A DNA stretch of 64,000 nucleotides from Flavivirga amylovorans (GTDB lineage: Bacteria > Bacteroidota > Bacteroidia > Flavobacteriales > Flavobacteriaceae). Positions 43,005 to 52,423 of the stretch are shown piece by piece. Numbering within the stretch: position 1 is the stretch's first letter; every line of letters starts with the position of its first letter. The notes below the pieces were generated by a model. It saw nothing but the letters and a program-made list of their open reading frames with translations. It did not search any database and had not been told where the DNA came from. The stretch spans positions 434,001 through 498,000 of the forward strand of contig NZ_JAUOEM010000003.1 of assembly GCF_030540875.1 (NCBI RefSeq), in the 5' to 3' direction. The position numbers and the translations under genes were made by a program.

Positions 43005-45038
43005 TTAAATTAATCCGTTATATTTTCTAATAAACCACTCTAAACCTAGGCTTAAAGCTAGTATAATGAGCAGATATTTCCAATCTATCAAAGGTATGAT
43101 ATTTTTATTGCTTTTCTGGATAGATACGTAACGATTGTCGTTTAATAGATCGTTTATCAAATCGCCCGTGTTATCAATAAAATAACTCTTGCCTCCACTG
43201 TTAGTAGCTAATTGTTGCAACTTTGTTACATTGGCATTTAAAAATTGTTGTTCAACATTATATTCTAAAATTTGAAACCCCCCTGATTTTGATATATTAC
43301 CATTGGTTGCTCGAACTGTAAAGCTATATTCTGAAGGCGGTAAACTACTTAAATCTACTTGAAAATTATTGTTTTTAAGAATAAGAGGGAACACTTTTTT
43401 TTCTTTTGAAATATTGTCTGTCACAGAAATATTAAGTGTTTCTCGTGCATCGAAAACATAATTTTTATTAAAAAATTCAGCTTTAATTATGATATTGCTA
43501 CTACCATTATAAAAAGATTCATAATCAATATTCAATCGATCTTTTCTTTTGTTTGAAGCTAGATACTGAACAAGCTTTCCTGTAAAATCATCAAATTGAT
43601 TAAATGATTTATTGTTCATATAGCTTTGTGCTCTCCATTGCCAAATGTTTTCTCCAAATAAGACGCCCTCTCTCCTACCGTTAGTTTCATAGGTAACTAA
43701 TAACGGCTCATTTGTTGAAATTCCATTAATGCTTTTATTTAAAATGGATTCGAACGGGATGGTAAAAGATACCGCTCCATAATTAGAATTTAAAGGCGGA
43801 AATGATTCAAAATCAATATTATCAACTATAAAAGGTGTGTAACTGGTATTTAACTCTGCTTGATAACTTTCGGTTTGATTTGTTATTTCGCTTGTGAATC
43901 CTAGTTTATTATTGTTTATAAAATTTAAATCCGTTTTAGTTCCTATAATGGAGAAATAATTTCTATTTTCTTTTTTTAAAACTTCGAATAACTTCTTAAA
44001 CTTATAGTTTGGCTGATTAATTATAATTAATTGAAAATCATTTATTTGATTTATTATCTTTTTTAAATTAACAACTGTAACTGAGCGTTGCTCGTTACTT
44101 TCTATACTCTTTTTTAAAGCTCCTATATCTGGATGTGGGAAATCACTAACTAGTGCAATTTTTGTTTTCTGATCGATAACTTCTACGGCAAAATTTTTAA
44201 AATTATTAATCTTGTTTTTTTCATTATCAATAGGAAGAATTGTCGCTTTATAACTATTCACACCTACTCCATTTGCTGGTAATGTAAAGTTAACAACCTT
44301 TGAGTTGTTTTCTTTTGAAAAACGAATTGGTTTAGAATAAACCGTAGTATTTCCTTTTGTTACTATAAAACGAGAGTTTATAGTATTATTGCCATTGTAA
44401 ACGAGTATGGTTTCAATAGGAAATCTGTTTTTTAAATAGGCATACTTATTTACATTTAATTGCTGTATTTTTAAATCGGTATAGGTTACGGTATCTCCCA
44501 GTATTATTGGAAAAATATTTTGCTTGTAGATTGATGTTGCAAATTGATAATCGTTACCATAGGTTTGATTACCGTCTGAAATTATTAATGTGGGTGTCGT
44601 AGTTTGCCTATACACTTGAGATAACTGCTTAAAAGCGTTGTCTATATTTGTTTGCTTTTCTGAGAAAGTAGTTGAATCGGACGTTTTTAGTGATTCTCCA
44701 AACGTATATAGATCTATATTAAATTTGTCATTTAGTTTATCATTATTAGATAATGTTTCAACTAAACTAGTGGTTTGAGTATCTTGATTAAGGTGCTTAA
44801 TAGAACTTGAGTTGTCTATGGCTACCACTAGGTTTGGTTTTTCAACGGAAAAACTATGTTGTTCAAACTTTGGGTTTATAAGTAATAGAAGTATAGAAAA
44901 AATACTAAGAAATCTTAAAAAAAAGAAAAGCATGTTTAATTTAGACATGCTTTTCTTTTTATTATAATACTGGAATAAGGCTAATAAAATAGCTCCTATT
45001 CCAGCGATAATTATATAAATAAGAGTTTCTGTTTGCAT
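43005..45038 (-). CDS. VWA-like membrane protein, BatA/DUF-type
   Basis: The 677-residue protein has two membrane helices at the start (6-24 and 36-54), then a VWA-like domain with a MIDAS-type VAIDNSSSI (Asp75, Ser77, Ser79) and TLIISDGNQTYGND. Beta-sandwich and Gln-amidotransferase-like segments follow, with a C-terminal membrane helix (WKYLLIILALSLGLEWFIRKY). Such proteins are typical of Bacteroidota and of unknown function; membrane assembly or stress roles are guesses. A strong hairpin lies in codons 27-40 (44920-44960). Confidence 0.8.
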   Translation of the reverse strand: MQTETLIYIIIAGIGAILLALFQYYNKKKSMSKLNMLFFFLRFLSIFSILLLLINPKFEQHSFSVEKPNLVVAIDNSSSIKHLNQDTQTTSLVETLSNNDKLNDKFNIDLYTFGESLKTSDSTTFSEKQTNIDNAFKQLSQVYRQTTTPTLIISDGNQTYGNDYQFATSIYKQNIFPIILGDTVTYTDLKIQQLNVNKYAYLKNRFPIETILVYNGNNTINSRFIVTKGNTTVYSKPIRFSKENNSKVVNFTLPANGVGVNSYKATILPIDNEKNKINNFKNFAVEVIDQKTKIALVSDFPHPDIGALKKSIESNEQRSVTVVNLKKIINQINDFQLIIINQPNYKFKKLFEVLKKENRNYFSIIGTKTDLNFINNNKLGFTSEITNQTESYQAELNTSYTPFIVDNIDFESFPPLNSNYGAVSFTIPFESILNKSINGISTNEPLLVTYETNGRREGVLFGENIWQWRAQSYMNNKSFNQFDDFTGKLVQYLASNKRKDRLNIDYESFYNGSSNIIIKAEFFNKNYVFDARETLNISVTDNISKEKKVFPLILKNNNFQVDLSSLPPSEYSFTVRATNGNISKSGGFQILEYNVEQQFLNANVTKLQQLATNSGGKSYFIDNTGDLINDLLNDNRYVSIQKSNKNIIPLIDWKYLLIILALSLGLEWFIRKYNGLI
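44920..44960 (-). promoter_or_regulatory. strong hairpin with U-run inside the VWA-like gene
   Basis: Arms AAAAAGAAAAGCATGT (44920-44935) and ACATGCTTTTCTTTTT (44945-44960) are perfect 16-base complements with a 9-base loop, in codons 27-40. In the transcript the hairpin is followed directly by more U residues, the form of an intrinsic terminator. It may cap expression or may simply follow from a Lys-rich then Phe-rich peptide. Confidence 0.45.
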
Positions 45039-45087
45039 TTAAGATTATTGATTTTAGAATTAAAAATCGTGATTCATAAATCTAAAA

Positions 45088-45834
45088 TTAAGTCAGCATA
45101 CCTCCATCAACATTTAGAGTCTGTCCTGTTACATAGGCACTCATATCACTCCCTAAAAACACACAAACATTTGCAATATCTTCTGGAGTTCCGCCACGTT
45201 TTAATGGAATTCCAGCACGCCATCCTTTTACAATTTCCTCATCTAGTTTAGCGGTCATCTCTGTTTCAATAAATCCAGGAGCGACTACATTACTTCTTAT
45301 ATTTCTTGAACCAAGTTCTAAGGCTACTGATTTAGAAAAGCCAATAATACCAGCTTTTGAAGCTGCATAATTAGTTTGTCCTGCATTTCCTTTAACCCCA
45401 ACCACAGAACTCATATTAATAATAGAACCTTTGCGTTGTTTTAACATGGTACGTTGTACTGCTTTTGTCATATTGAAAACAGACTTTAAGTTAACTTCTA
45501 TAACGGTATCAAAGTCTTCTTCACTAATCCGCATTAATAAGTTATCCTTTGTGATACCAGCATTATTTACTAAGATATCAATAGATCCAAATTCAGAAAC
45601 AACGTCTTCAGTTAGCTTTTGAGCATCGTCAAAACTAGCGGCATTACTTTGGTACCCTTTTGCTTTTATGCCCAAGGCATTCAATTCTGCTTCTAATGCA
45701 TTTGCAGCTTCTACAGACGAGCTGTATGTGAATGCTACATTAGCTCCTTGTTCGGCAAATACTTTCGCAATTCCTTTACCAATTCCACGGCTAGCACCAG
45801 TAACTATAGCCGTTTTTCCTTGTAATAATTTCAT
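45088..45834 (-). CDS. fabG: FabG: 3-oxoacyl-ACP reductase
   Basis: The 248-residue short-chain dehydrogenase has the NADP-binding TGASRGIGKGIA (about 11-22), NNAGITKDNLLMRI (about 88), catalytic Ser in INMSSVVG and YAASKAGIIGFSKSVALEL (Tyr/Lys about 154-158), and VAPGFIETEMT. It reduces 3-oxoacyl-ACP in fatty acid synthesis. A promoter-like TATATTTG box lies upstream at 45917-45924. The VWA-like, SPFH and LytTR genes follow on the same strand. Confidence 0.95.
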   Translation of the reverse strand: MKLLQGKTAIVTGASRGIGKGIAKVFAEQGANVAFTYSSSVEAANALEAELNALGIKAKGYQSNAASFDDAQKLTEDVVSEFGSIDILVNNAGITKDNLLMRISEEDFDTVIEVNLKSVFNMTKAVQRTMLKQRKGSIINMSSVVGVKGNAGQTNYAASKAGIIGFSKSVALELGSRNIRSNVVAPGFIETEMTAKLDEEIVKGWRAGIPLKRGGTPEDIANVCVFLGSDMSAYVTGQTLNVDGGMLT

Positions 45835-45916
45835 TTAGATATTTTTAATTTAACACAAAAACACAATGGTACACATTGCGTATTTCATTCTTGAAGTTAT
45901 TAATAAATTCGATATT

Positions 45917-45924
45917 CAAATATA
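45917..45924 (-). promoter_or_regulatory. predicted -7 box of fabG
   Basis: TATATTTG on the minus strand fits TAnnTTTG and predicts a leader of about 76 bases. A matching -33 TTG at proper distance was not found. Confidence 0.4.
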
Positions 45925-46063
45925 GGAAATACAATGTTGTATCATATAAAAAATGATATAAAATCATATTTAAATAATAATTAAAAAAATCTTTTTTACG
46001 CAACCTTTATTTATTGACTGCATCTAATAATTGAACTTAATTAAATATAAAACCCAAAATACT

Positions 46064-46759
46064 ATGAAGTACACTTTTCTTTTTTTATTATTAGTATCAT
46101 TTTTAGGGTGTCATGAAACTGATGATGGTAATTCTTCTTCTAAAATATGCTCAGTAGATCCCCTTGAAAACATTGATTGGTTAAAAGAATTGTTAAACAA
46201 TACAGATTCTAACGGTTTAGAAATTATACAATATGATTATAAAGGACAAATTGTTTTTTCAATAAACAATTGCTTAAACTGTGCTGACAACCTTATTGCA
46301 GTTTACGACTGTGAAAGAAATAAAGTTTGTGAGTTTGGAGGCATCGCTGGTCTAAATACTTGTCCTGATTTTGATACAGAAGCCACTAATAAAACTGTCA
46401 TATTCACAGATAGATATTGTGAAAAGGGTACTATAGTTAGCCCTAAACTCTACAAAGAAATAAAGTCCTCACCTATTACATCTGCTGAAATTAATGGTAA
46501 TTGCTTGGATGTAACGTTTAGCATTCTTTCTACTCAAGATAGAATTGAGGATGTTAAATTGGTAGATTCTGGAGAAGTATTAGAAAGTATGCCTATACAG
46601 AGGCGCATCAAATTTTATATTGAAGAAAACTTAACCAAACCAACTTCTATATCTGTTACAACCTCTTTTGATGTTTCTAACCTTGCAGAGGAAGGAGAAA
46701 CGATTATATTAAACATTGATGGATTTGATACTTCGATTGAATATACTAGAGTACCTTAA
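46064..46759 (+). CDS. lipoprotein, unrecognised
   Basis: The 231-residue protein has a lipobox (FLGC, Cys about 16). A Cys-rich middle segment (NNCLNCADNLIAVYDCERNKVCEFGGIAGLNTCPDFDT read in pieces) suggests disulfides, and the C-terminal half is beta-rich. I do not recognise the family. The ATG at 46064 is chosen because the lipoprotein signal begins there; an upstream TTG at 46031 only lengthens it. A bidirectional terminator lies downstream. Confidence 0.65.
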   Translation: MKYTFLFLLLVSFLGCHETDDGNSSSKICSVDPLENIDWLKELLNNTDSNGLEIIQYDYKGQIVFSINNCLNCADNLIAVYDCERNKVCEFGGIAGLNTCPDFDTEATNKTVIFTDRYCEKGTIVSPKLYKEIKSSPITSAEINGNCLDVTFSILSTQDRIEDVKLVDSGEVLESMPIQRRIKFYIEENLTKPTSISVTTSFDVSNLAEEGETIILNIDGFDTSIEYTRVP

Positions 46760-46814
46760 ATAGATATGTTTAAAGCTATGTAGCGAAGCTTATCTGGAAG
46801 AATCCCATCATAAT

Positions 46815-46852
46815 GAGATGTCTCGTCACTCATGCTTCGCTCTGTCGACATG
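46815..46852. repeat. REP-like element after the lipoprotein gene
   Basis: GAGATGTCTCGTCACTCATG and CTTCGCTCTGTCGACATGAC are joined with ATGTC and GACAT as loose complementary ends. This is another of the short flavobacterial intergenic palindromes; it lies in the 228-base gap between convergent genes. Confidence 0.45.
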
Positions 46853-46923
46853 ACAAACACTTGTATTTCAAATAATTAATTTGGTTCTCTTGAATAGTAT
46901 TTACGTTCAACTGACGTTAAATT

Positions 46924-46957
46924 AAAATCCGCCAACTAATATTAGTTGGCGGATTTT
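46924..46957. terminator. 34-base perfect palindromic terminator
   Basis: AAAATCCGCCAACTAAT (46924-46940) and ATTAGTTGGCGGATTTT (46941-46957) are exact complements. It lies between convergent genes ending at 46759 (+) and 46988 (-) and can end transcription from both. Confidence 0.85.
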
Positions 46958-46987
46958 TCATATTTCTTCTTTTTCATTTTGTAAGCA

Positions 46988-47572
46988 TTAATTATTGGAT
47001 ATAAACTTAATATCTACCATTCCAAGATAAGATACTTCCGAAAATGTACTTGGTAGTGTTTGACTTGCACCAAAGTTAGATCCATAACCAGAAATTAGAA
47101 CATCTCCCATTTCAATAGGAAATAAGTCGTTTCCAGCGTTAGTAAACTGGTAATAATCGTTCGTATTAACAGAAACAAAATATGGTGTGCCTGAATCTAT
47201 AACTATAGGTTCTATATCTTCAAAAGATAAAAGTCCAGAACTTGACGTCACCATTGCTGTTGCTAAAATGGTTTCTGTTTCTACATTCCACAGTGTTACC
47301 CGATACGTCTCATTATTTGGTACTCTAATACCTAGCGCTGTAATTTTTCCACTTTTAAATGTCTTAAATTTATATCCCATCTCGAAGGTGCTAGGACTAT
47401 TTATTTTTTGATAGTTTACTTGCATATGCCCACTTTCTATTAACGATTTCATTGGATATTGTGGCGTAGTTTCTTCTACTTCTACAACTTCTATGTCACC
47501 ATCATCCTTCGAACAACTGTTAAAAAATAGTCCTATGATAATTAATCCCCAAATTAGTTTTTGTGCTTTCAT
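46988..47572 (-). CDS. DUF4082-like lipoprotein
   Basis: The 194-residue protein has a lipobox (FFNSC, Cys about 20) and an acidic linker. A beta-sandwich follows, starting EMGYKFKTFKSGKITALGIRVPNNETYRVTLWNVETETILATA, which matches DUF4082 (read in pieces: GYKF, GKITALGIRVPNN, VTLWN). It is likely an extracellular binding module. Role unknown. Confidence 0.7.
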   Translation of the reverse strand: MKAQKLIWGLIIIGLFFNSCSKDDGDIEVVEVEETTPQYPMKSLIESGHMQVNYQKINSPSTFEMGYKFKTFKSGKITALGIRVPNNETYRVTLWNVETETILATAMVTSSSGLLSFEDIEPIVIDSGTPYFVSVNTNDYYQFTNAGNDLFPIEMGDVLISGYGSNFGASQTLPSTFSEVSYLGMVDIKFISNN

Positions 47573-47654
47573 GATCTTTGTTTTTTTAGCTTTATACTAG
47601 TATATCAATATGATCACATTTTTGTTACCCTCTATTTTTAATTTAATACAAAAA

Positions 47655-47686
47655 AAATCCGTTAACTAATAAAAGTTAACGGATTT
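47655..47686 (-). terminator. terminator of sucD
   Basis: Arms AAATCCGTTAACT (47655-47667) and AGTTAACGGATTT (47674-47686), loop of 6. On the minus strand it is followed by a T-run, 22 bases after the sucD stop. It resembles the palindrome at 46924-46957 with paired changes (CC to TT, GG to AA). Confidence 0.85.
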
Positions 47687-47708
47687 ATATTTTAAAGAAC
47701 TATTAAGG

Positions 47709-48581
47709 TTACCCTAATACTTCCGCTATTTTCTTACCTATTTCAGCAGGAGAATCAACTACATGAATTCCACAGGCTCTCATAATTTTCTTTTTAGCTT
47801 GGGCTGTGTCGTCACTTCCTCCAACTATAGCACCAGCATGTCCCATAGTTCGGCCTGCAGGAGCTGTTTCTCCAGCTATAAAACCAACAACAGGTTTTTT
47901 ACTACCACTTTCTTTATACCAGTTTGCAGCATCGGCTTCTAATTGACCTCCTATTTCGCCAATCATTACAACGGCTTCAGTTTCTGGGTCATTAATTAGT
48001 AATTCAACGGCTTCTTTAGTTGTAGTCCCTATTATTGGATCTCCACCAATACCAATTGCTGTAGTAATCCCTAATCCTTGTTTTACAACTTGATCTGCTG
48101 CTTCATAAGTTAATGTTCCTGATTTAGAAACAATACCTACTTTACCTTTTTTGAAAACAAATCCTGGCATAATACCAACTTTAGCTTCTTCTGGAGTAAT
48201 AACTCCTGGACAGTTAGGGCCAATTAATCGGCAATCTTTATTTTTTATATAATTGGATGCAGTAATCATATCTGCAACTGGAATACCTTCTGTAATGGTA
48301 ATAATAACTTTTATACCAGCATCTGCTGCTTCCATAATAGCATCTGCAGCAAAAGCAGGCGGCACAAAAATAATAGTTGTATCTGCTCCTACCTCTTTAA
48401 CGGCATCTAAAACCGTATTAAAAACTGGTTTGTCCAAATGTGTTTGACCACCTTTTCCTGGAGTAACACCTCCAACAACATTGGTTCCATATTCAATCAT
48501 TTGACCAGCGTGAAATGTCCCTTCACTACCTGTAAATCCTTGAACTATAATTTTTGAATCTTTATTTACTAAAACACTCAT
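47709..48581 (-). CDS. sucD: SucD: succinyl-CoA ligase alpha subunit
   Basis: The 290-residue TCA-cycle subunit has the CoA-binding start [73 protein letters not shown] and the phosphorylated His region [18 protein letters not shown]. It is typically paired with SucC elsewhere. A TACATTTG box at 48616-48623 is upstream and a terminator follows. Confidence 0.97.
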   Translation of the reverse strand: MSVLVNKDSKIIVQGFTGSEGTFHAGQMIEYGTNVVGGVTPGKGGQTHLDKPVFNTVLDAVKEVGADTTIIFVPPAFAADAIMEAADAGIKVIITITEGIPVADMITASNYIKNKDCRLIGPNCPGVITPEEAKVGIMPGFVFKKGKVGIVSKSGTLTYEAADQVVKQGLGITTAIGIGGDPIIGTTTKEAVELLINDPETEAVVMIGEIGGQLEADAANWYKESGSKKPVVGFIAGETAPAGRTMGHAGAIVGGSDDTAQAKKKIMRACGIHVVDSPAEIGKKIAEVLG

Positions 48582-48615
48582 AGGAGATTATTTGTCTTTT
48601 ATTAATTTAATTGAG

Positions 48616-48623
48616 CAAATGTA
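48616..48623 (-). promoter_or_regulatory. predicted -7 box of sucD
   Basis: TACATTTG on the minus strand fits TAnnTTTG and predicts a leader of roughly 28 bases. No confident -33 box. Confidence 0.5.
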
Positions 48624-48682
48624 ATTTTTTGTATCAAAATTTTAAAGTAAAAACGTACTTTTCTTTTTAGAATTACTATGTG

Positions 48683-49627
48683 CTATTTTTTGTCTTGTTC
48701 CTTTAATTTATCAAGTATTTCAGGAATCTTTCTTATGGATGCAATTTCTTTATATTTTGATCGAAAATCATCTGCAGGGATTCCAAAGTAACTTTTTCCA
48801 CCCTCTAATGATTTACTAACGCCAGCCTTTGCCGATATGACAGCTTTTTTTCCAATTGTTATTCCGCTTGTAATTCCAACTTGCCCCCAAATAGTTACTT
48901 CATCTTCAATAACAACGCAGCCTGCAATTCCAACCTGAGATGCTATTAAACATTTTTTACCAATAACCGTATCATGGCCTATTTGTACTAAATTATCAAT
49001 TTTAGTACCTTCTTTAATCCTAGTATCAGCGGTAACACCTCGATCTATGGTACAGCCAGACCCAATATCTACATGATCTTCTAAAACAACACGTCCACTG
49101 GATTTTAAGCGGTCATAACCTTCAGGTCTGTTTTTATAATAGAAAGCGTTTCCTCCTAAAACTGATCCAGCATGAATGGTAACATTATTTCCTATTATGG
49201 CATCATCATAAATACTTACGTTAGAATGGATCGTACAATTATCACCGATTACGACATTATGACCAATAAAAGTATTGGGTTGTATTACTGAGTTTTTGCC
49301 AATGATTGCACTGCTAGATATTTGACTATTAGCAGATTGAAAGGGTTTAAAATGCTTAGTGAGTTTATTAAAGTCTCTGAAGGGATCATCACTAATTAAT
49401 AATACTTTTCCTTGAGGACATGTCACTTCTTTGTTAATAAGAATGATCGTTGCAGCAGAATCAAGTGCTTTATCGTAATATTTAGGATGATCTACAAAAA
49501 CAATGTCTCCTGGTTCTACGACATGAATTTCATTCATTCCCAGAACAGAGAAATCATCATCACCAACAAAACTACAACCAATTAATTGCGCTATGTTTTT
49601 TAAAGTGTGTGGCTTAGGAAATTTCAT
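48683..49627 (-). CDS. LpxD-like hexapeptide acyltransferase (paralogue)
   Basis: The 314-residue protein has an LpxD-type N-terminal domain (about 1-95, TLKNIAQLIGCSFVGDDDFSVLGMNEI, GDIVFVDHPKY). A left-handed beta-helix of hexapeptide repeats (SSAIIGKNSVIQPNTFIGHNVVIGDNC onward) follows with the catalytic-His region VQIGHDTVIG, and a helical tail. It is shorter than the main LpxD (340 residues). Second LpxD-like genes beside efp and sucD are common in flavobacteria; its acceptor may differ from lipid A. It follows efp by 7 bases. Confidence 0.85.
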   Translation of the reverse strand: MKFPKPHTLKNIAQLIGCSFVGDDDFSVLGMNEIHVVEPGDIVFVDHPKYYDKALDSAATIILINKEVTCPQGKVLLISDDPFRDFNKLTKHFKPFQSANSQISSSAIIGKNSVIQPNTFIGHNVVIGDNCTIHSNVSIYDDAIIGNNVTIHAGSVLGGNAFYYKNRPEGYDRLKSSGRVVLEDHVDIGSGCTIDRGVTADTRIKEGTKIDNLVQIGHDTVIGKKCLIASQVGIAGCVVIEDEVTIWGQVGITSGITIGKKAVISAKAGVSKSLEGGKSYFGIPADDFRSKYKEIASIRKIPEILDKLKEQDKK

Positions 49628-49634
49628 TTATACA

Positions 49635-50201
49635 TTATTCCTTTACACGTTCTTTATAGGTTCCTTTATCTGTTTCAACCTTTATTTTGTCTCCTTCATT
49701 AATAAATAAAGGGACATTAACAGTTGCTCCAGTTTCAACAGTAGCAGGTTTTGTTGCATTGGTTGCTGTGTTTCCTTTTACTCCTGGTTCTGTTGCTGTT
49801 ACTTCTAATATAACACTTGCAGGCATTTCTACTGAAAGTGGCATATTGTCTTCAGAATTAATAATAACCGTTACAACTTCTCCTTCTTTCATTAAGCCAG
49901 GATTATCTAATGCAGATTCCACCAATTGAATTTGCGTATAATCTTCAGTGTTCATAAAATGATAATACTCACCATCATTATATAAAAATTGAAATTTATG
50001 GGTTTCAACACGTACATCATCTAGTTTGTGACCAGCAGAAAAGGTGTTGTCTAAAACTTTACCACTAGTAACACTTTTCATTTTCGTTCTAACAAAAGCA
50101 GGGCCTTTACCAGGTTTTACGTGTAAAAATTCTATTATTTTATAAATATCATTATTATATTTAATGCATAATCCATTCCTAATATCACTTGTAGTTGCCA
50201 T
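49635..50201 (-). CDS. efp: EF-P: translation elongation factor P
   Basis: The 188-residue protein has three beta-barrel domains: KOW-like start ATTSDIRNGLCIKYNNDIYKIIEFLHVKPGKGPAFVRTKMKS with the modified-loop region KPGKG (Lys about 33), and a C-terminal domain ending GDKIKVETDKGTYKERVKE. EF-P relieves ribosome stalling at proline runs. It sits between lpxA (25 bases upstream) and the LpxD paralogue, in the lpx operon. Confidence 0.97.
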   Translation of the reverse strand: MATTSDIRNGLCIKYNNDIYKIIEFLHVKPGKGPAFVRTKMKSVTSGKVLDNTFSAGHKLDDVRVETHKFQFLYNDGEYYHFMNTEDYTQIQLVESALDNPGLMKEGEVVTVIINSEDNMPLSVEMPASVILEVTATEPGVKGNTATNATKPATVETGATVNVPLFINEGDKIKVETDKGTYKERVKE

Positions 50202-50226
50202 AAAATATTTTTTGTGTAATCGTTAA

Positions 50227-51012
50227 TTAATTTGATTTGAAATATCCTTTCATGATACCTCTATGTGAATTTTTAATAAACTGAAGAATTTCATCACGTT
50301 CTGGTGTTGCTTCCATTTCTGCTTCAATAATTTCTGAAGCTTGTGTATTATTATAATTCTTTTGATAAAGGATTCTAAAAATATTTTGAATCTCTCTTAT
50401 TTTTTCTGTTGTAAATCCACGTCTTCTTAAGCCTACTGAATTTATACCAACATATGATAAAGGTTCACGAGCTGCTTTTACATAAGGAGGCACATCTTTT
50501 CTTACCAAAGATCCTCCGGTAACAAAGGCATGATTACCTACAGATACAAATTGATGTACAGCAGTCATACCTGCTAAAACAACATAGTCTCCTATTGTTA
50601 TATGACCTGCTAGTGTGCTGTTATTAGAGAAAATGCAATTATCACCAACAATACAATCGTGAGCAATATGGCAATATGCCATTATTAAACAGTTGTTACC
50701 GATAACTGTTTTCATTCTATCGGTTGTACCTCTGTTAATAGTTACACATTCTCTTATAGTAACATTGTTCCCTATTTCTACAGTCGTGTCTTCGTCATTA
50801 TATTTTAAATCTTGTGGAACTGCAGAAATAACTGAACCAGGAAAAATATTGCAATTTTTACCAATACGGGCACCTTCCATAATGGTTACGTTACTTCCTA
50901 TCCAAGTTCCTTCACCTATTATTACATTATTATTAATGGTTGTAAATGGTTCTATTACAACGTTTTTAGCAATTTTGGCTCCTGGGTGAACGTAAGCTAG
51001 TGGTTGGTTCAT
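50227..51012 (-). CDS. lpxA: LpxA: UDP-GlcNAc acyltransferase
   Basis: The 261-residue enzyme starts lipid A synthesis. It has hexapeptide rungs from residue 6 (VHPGAKIAKNVVIEPFTTI), the catalytic His region MAYCHIAHDCIVGDNC (His about 124) and GHITIGDYVVLAGMTAVHQFV, and the helical C-terminal cap (RRRGFTTEKIREIQNIFRILYQK). One base separates it from lpxC-fabZ. Confidence 0.96.
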   Translation of the reverse strand: MNQPLAYVHPGAKIAKNVVIEPFTTINNNVIIGEGTWIGSNVTIMEGARIGKNCNIFPGSVISAVPQDLKYNDEDTTVEIGNNVTIRECVTINRGTTDRMKTVIGNNCLIMAYCHIAHDCIVGDNCIFSNNSTLAGHITIGDYVVLAGMTAVHQFVSVGNHAFVTGGSLVRKDVPPYVKAAREPLSYVGINSVGLRRRGFTTEKIREIQNIFRILYQKNYNNTQASEIIEAEMEATPERDEILQFIKNSHRGIMKGYFKSN

Positions 51013-51013
51013 A

Positions 51014-52423
51014 TTATTTTTTAACTTTAGAGATTTGAGCCATTAGTTCTGCTTCTGCACAAAGTTTACCGTTAGAATAGGCGTAACCTTGCATGTGACA
51101 AATACCGCGGCGAATAGGAGTAATTAACGAACATTTAAATATTAGCGTATCTCCTGGGATTACTTTTTGTTTAAACTTAACATTATCCATTTTCATGAAA
51201 AAGGTTAAATAATTTTCCGGATCCGGAACGGTATTAAGCACTAGAATACCTCCTGTTTGCGCCATGGCTTCTACGATTAAAACACCAGGCATTACTGGAG
51301 CTCCTGGGAAGTGACCAGCAAAAAACTGCTCGTTCATAGTCACGTTTTTCATAGCAATAACAGCGTTGTCTGTAAGCTCAAAAACTTTATCTATTAACAA
51401 AAAAGGCTGTCTGTGAGGTAACATTGCCATAATTTGATTAACATCCATTAGAGGCGGCTGATTCAAATCTATATTTGGCACGTTATTACGACGTTCATTT
51501 TTAATTATTTTAGACAGCTTCTTAGCAAATTGTGTATTTACAAAATGGCCAGGTTTATTAGCTATTACTTTACCACGAATTCTTGTTCCTATAAGAGCTA
51601 AATCTCCTAAAACGTCAAGTAATTTATGTCTCGCTGCTTCATTTGGGTAATGCAAAGTCAGGTTATCTAAAATACCATTTGGCTTTACAGCAATAGAATC
51701 TTTATTAAAAGCAACTCTTAATTTCTCCATTGTTTCTGGAGATAATGCTTTGTCTACATAAACAATGGCATTATTAAGATCGCCTCCTTTAATTAACCCA
51801 TGCTCTAAAAGCATTTCTATTTCATGCAAAAAACTAAACGTACGTGAATTTGAAATATCTTTTTTGAAATCTGAAATTTTATTTAAAGTAGCATTTTGTG
51901 TTCCTAAAACTTTAGTACCAAAATCTACCATAGTAGTTATTTGGTATTCTTTAGAAGGCATAACTAAAATTTCACTCCCTGTTTCTTCATCAGTATATGA
52001 AACAATATTAGTAATTACAAACTCTTCTCTAAAAGCATCAAGTTCTATGATACCAGCTTTTTCAATAGCATCAACAAAAAACTTAGATGATCCGTCCATA
52101 ATTGGAGGTTCTGAAGCATTCAACTCAATAATAGCATTATCAACATCTAATCCTACTAATGCAGCAAGTACATGCTCTGAAGTTTGAATTGTTACACCAT
52201 TTTTCTCTAAACAGGTACCTCGTTGTGTATTGGTAACATAATTAGCGTCTGCTTCAATTATTGGTGTCCCTTCTAAATCAACTCTTCTAAAAGCTAATCC
52301 AGAATTTGCAGGAGCTGGTTTAAAAGTTAAAGTAACATCTTTTCCTGTATGTAAGCCGACACCTGTTAAAGAGATTTCACCTTTAATGGTTCTTTGCTTT
52401 ATTTCAGTATTAACTATTCCCAT
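51014..52423 (-). CDS. lpxC-fabZ: LpxC-FabZ fusion: UDP-acyl-GlcNAc deacetylase / 3-hydroxyacyl-ACP dehydratase
   Basis: The 469-residue bifunctional protein is the form typical of Bacteroidota. The LpxC half (1-305) has [16 protein letters not shown]-type opening, [20 protein letters not shown] (zinc His about 80), [14 protein letters not shown] and [12 protein letters not shown] (other metal ligands). The FabZ half (about 320-469) has [17 protein letters not shown], and [22 protein letters not shown] with catalytic His and Glu. It ties lipid A to fatty acid synthesis. It overlaps lpxD by 10 bases. Confidence 0.97.
   Translation of the reverse strand: MGIVNTEIKQRTIKGEISLTGVGLHTGKDVTLTFKPAPANSGLAFRRVDLEGTPIIEADANYVTNTQRGTCLEKNGVTIQTSEHVLAALVGLDVDNAIIELNASEPPIMDGSSKFFVDAIEKAGIIELDAFREEFVITNIVSYTDEETGSEILVMPSKEYQITTMVDFGTKVLGTQNATLNKISDFKKDISNSRTFSFLHEIEMLLEHGLIKGGDLNNAIVYVDKALSPETMEKLRVAFNKDSIAVKPNGILDNLTLHYPNEAARHKLLDVLGDLALIGTRIRGKVIANKPGHFVNTQFAKKLSKIIKNERRNNVPNIDLNQPPLMDVNQIMAMLPHRQPFLLIDKVFELTDNAVIAMKNVTMNEQFFAGHFPGAPVMPGVLIVEAMAQTGGILVLNTVPDPENYLTFFMKMDNVKFKQKVIPGDTLIFKCSLITPIRRGICHMQGYAYSNGKLCAEAELMAQISKVKK

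Noticed and set aside
51765-52187. Plus-strand open frame of 140 codons opposite lpxC-fabZ
   Set aside because: Shadow of the conserved fusion gene on the other strand.
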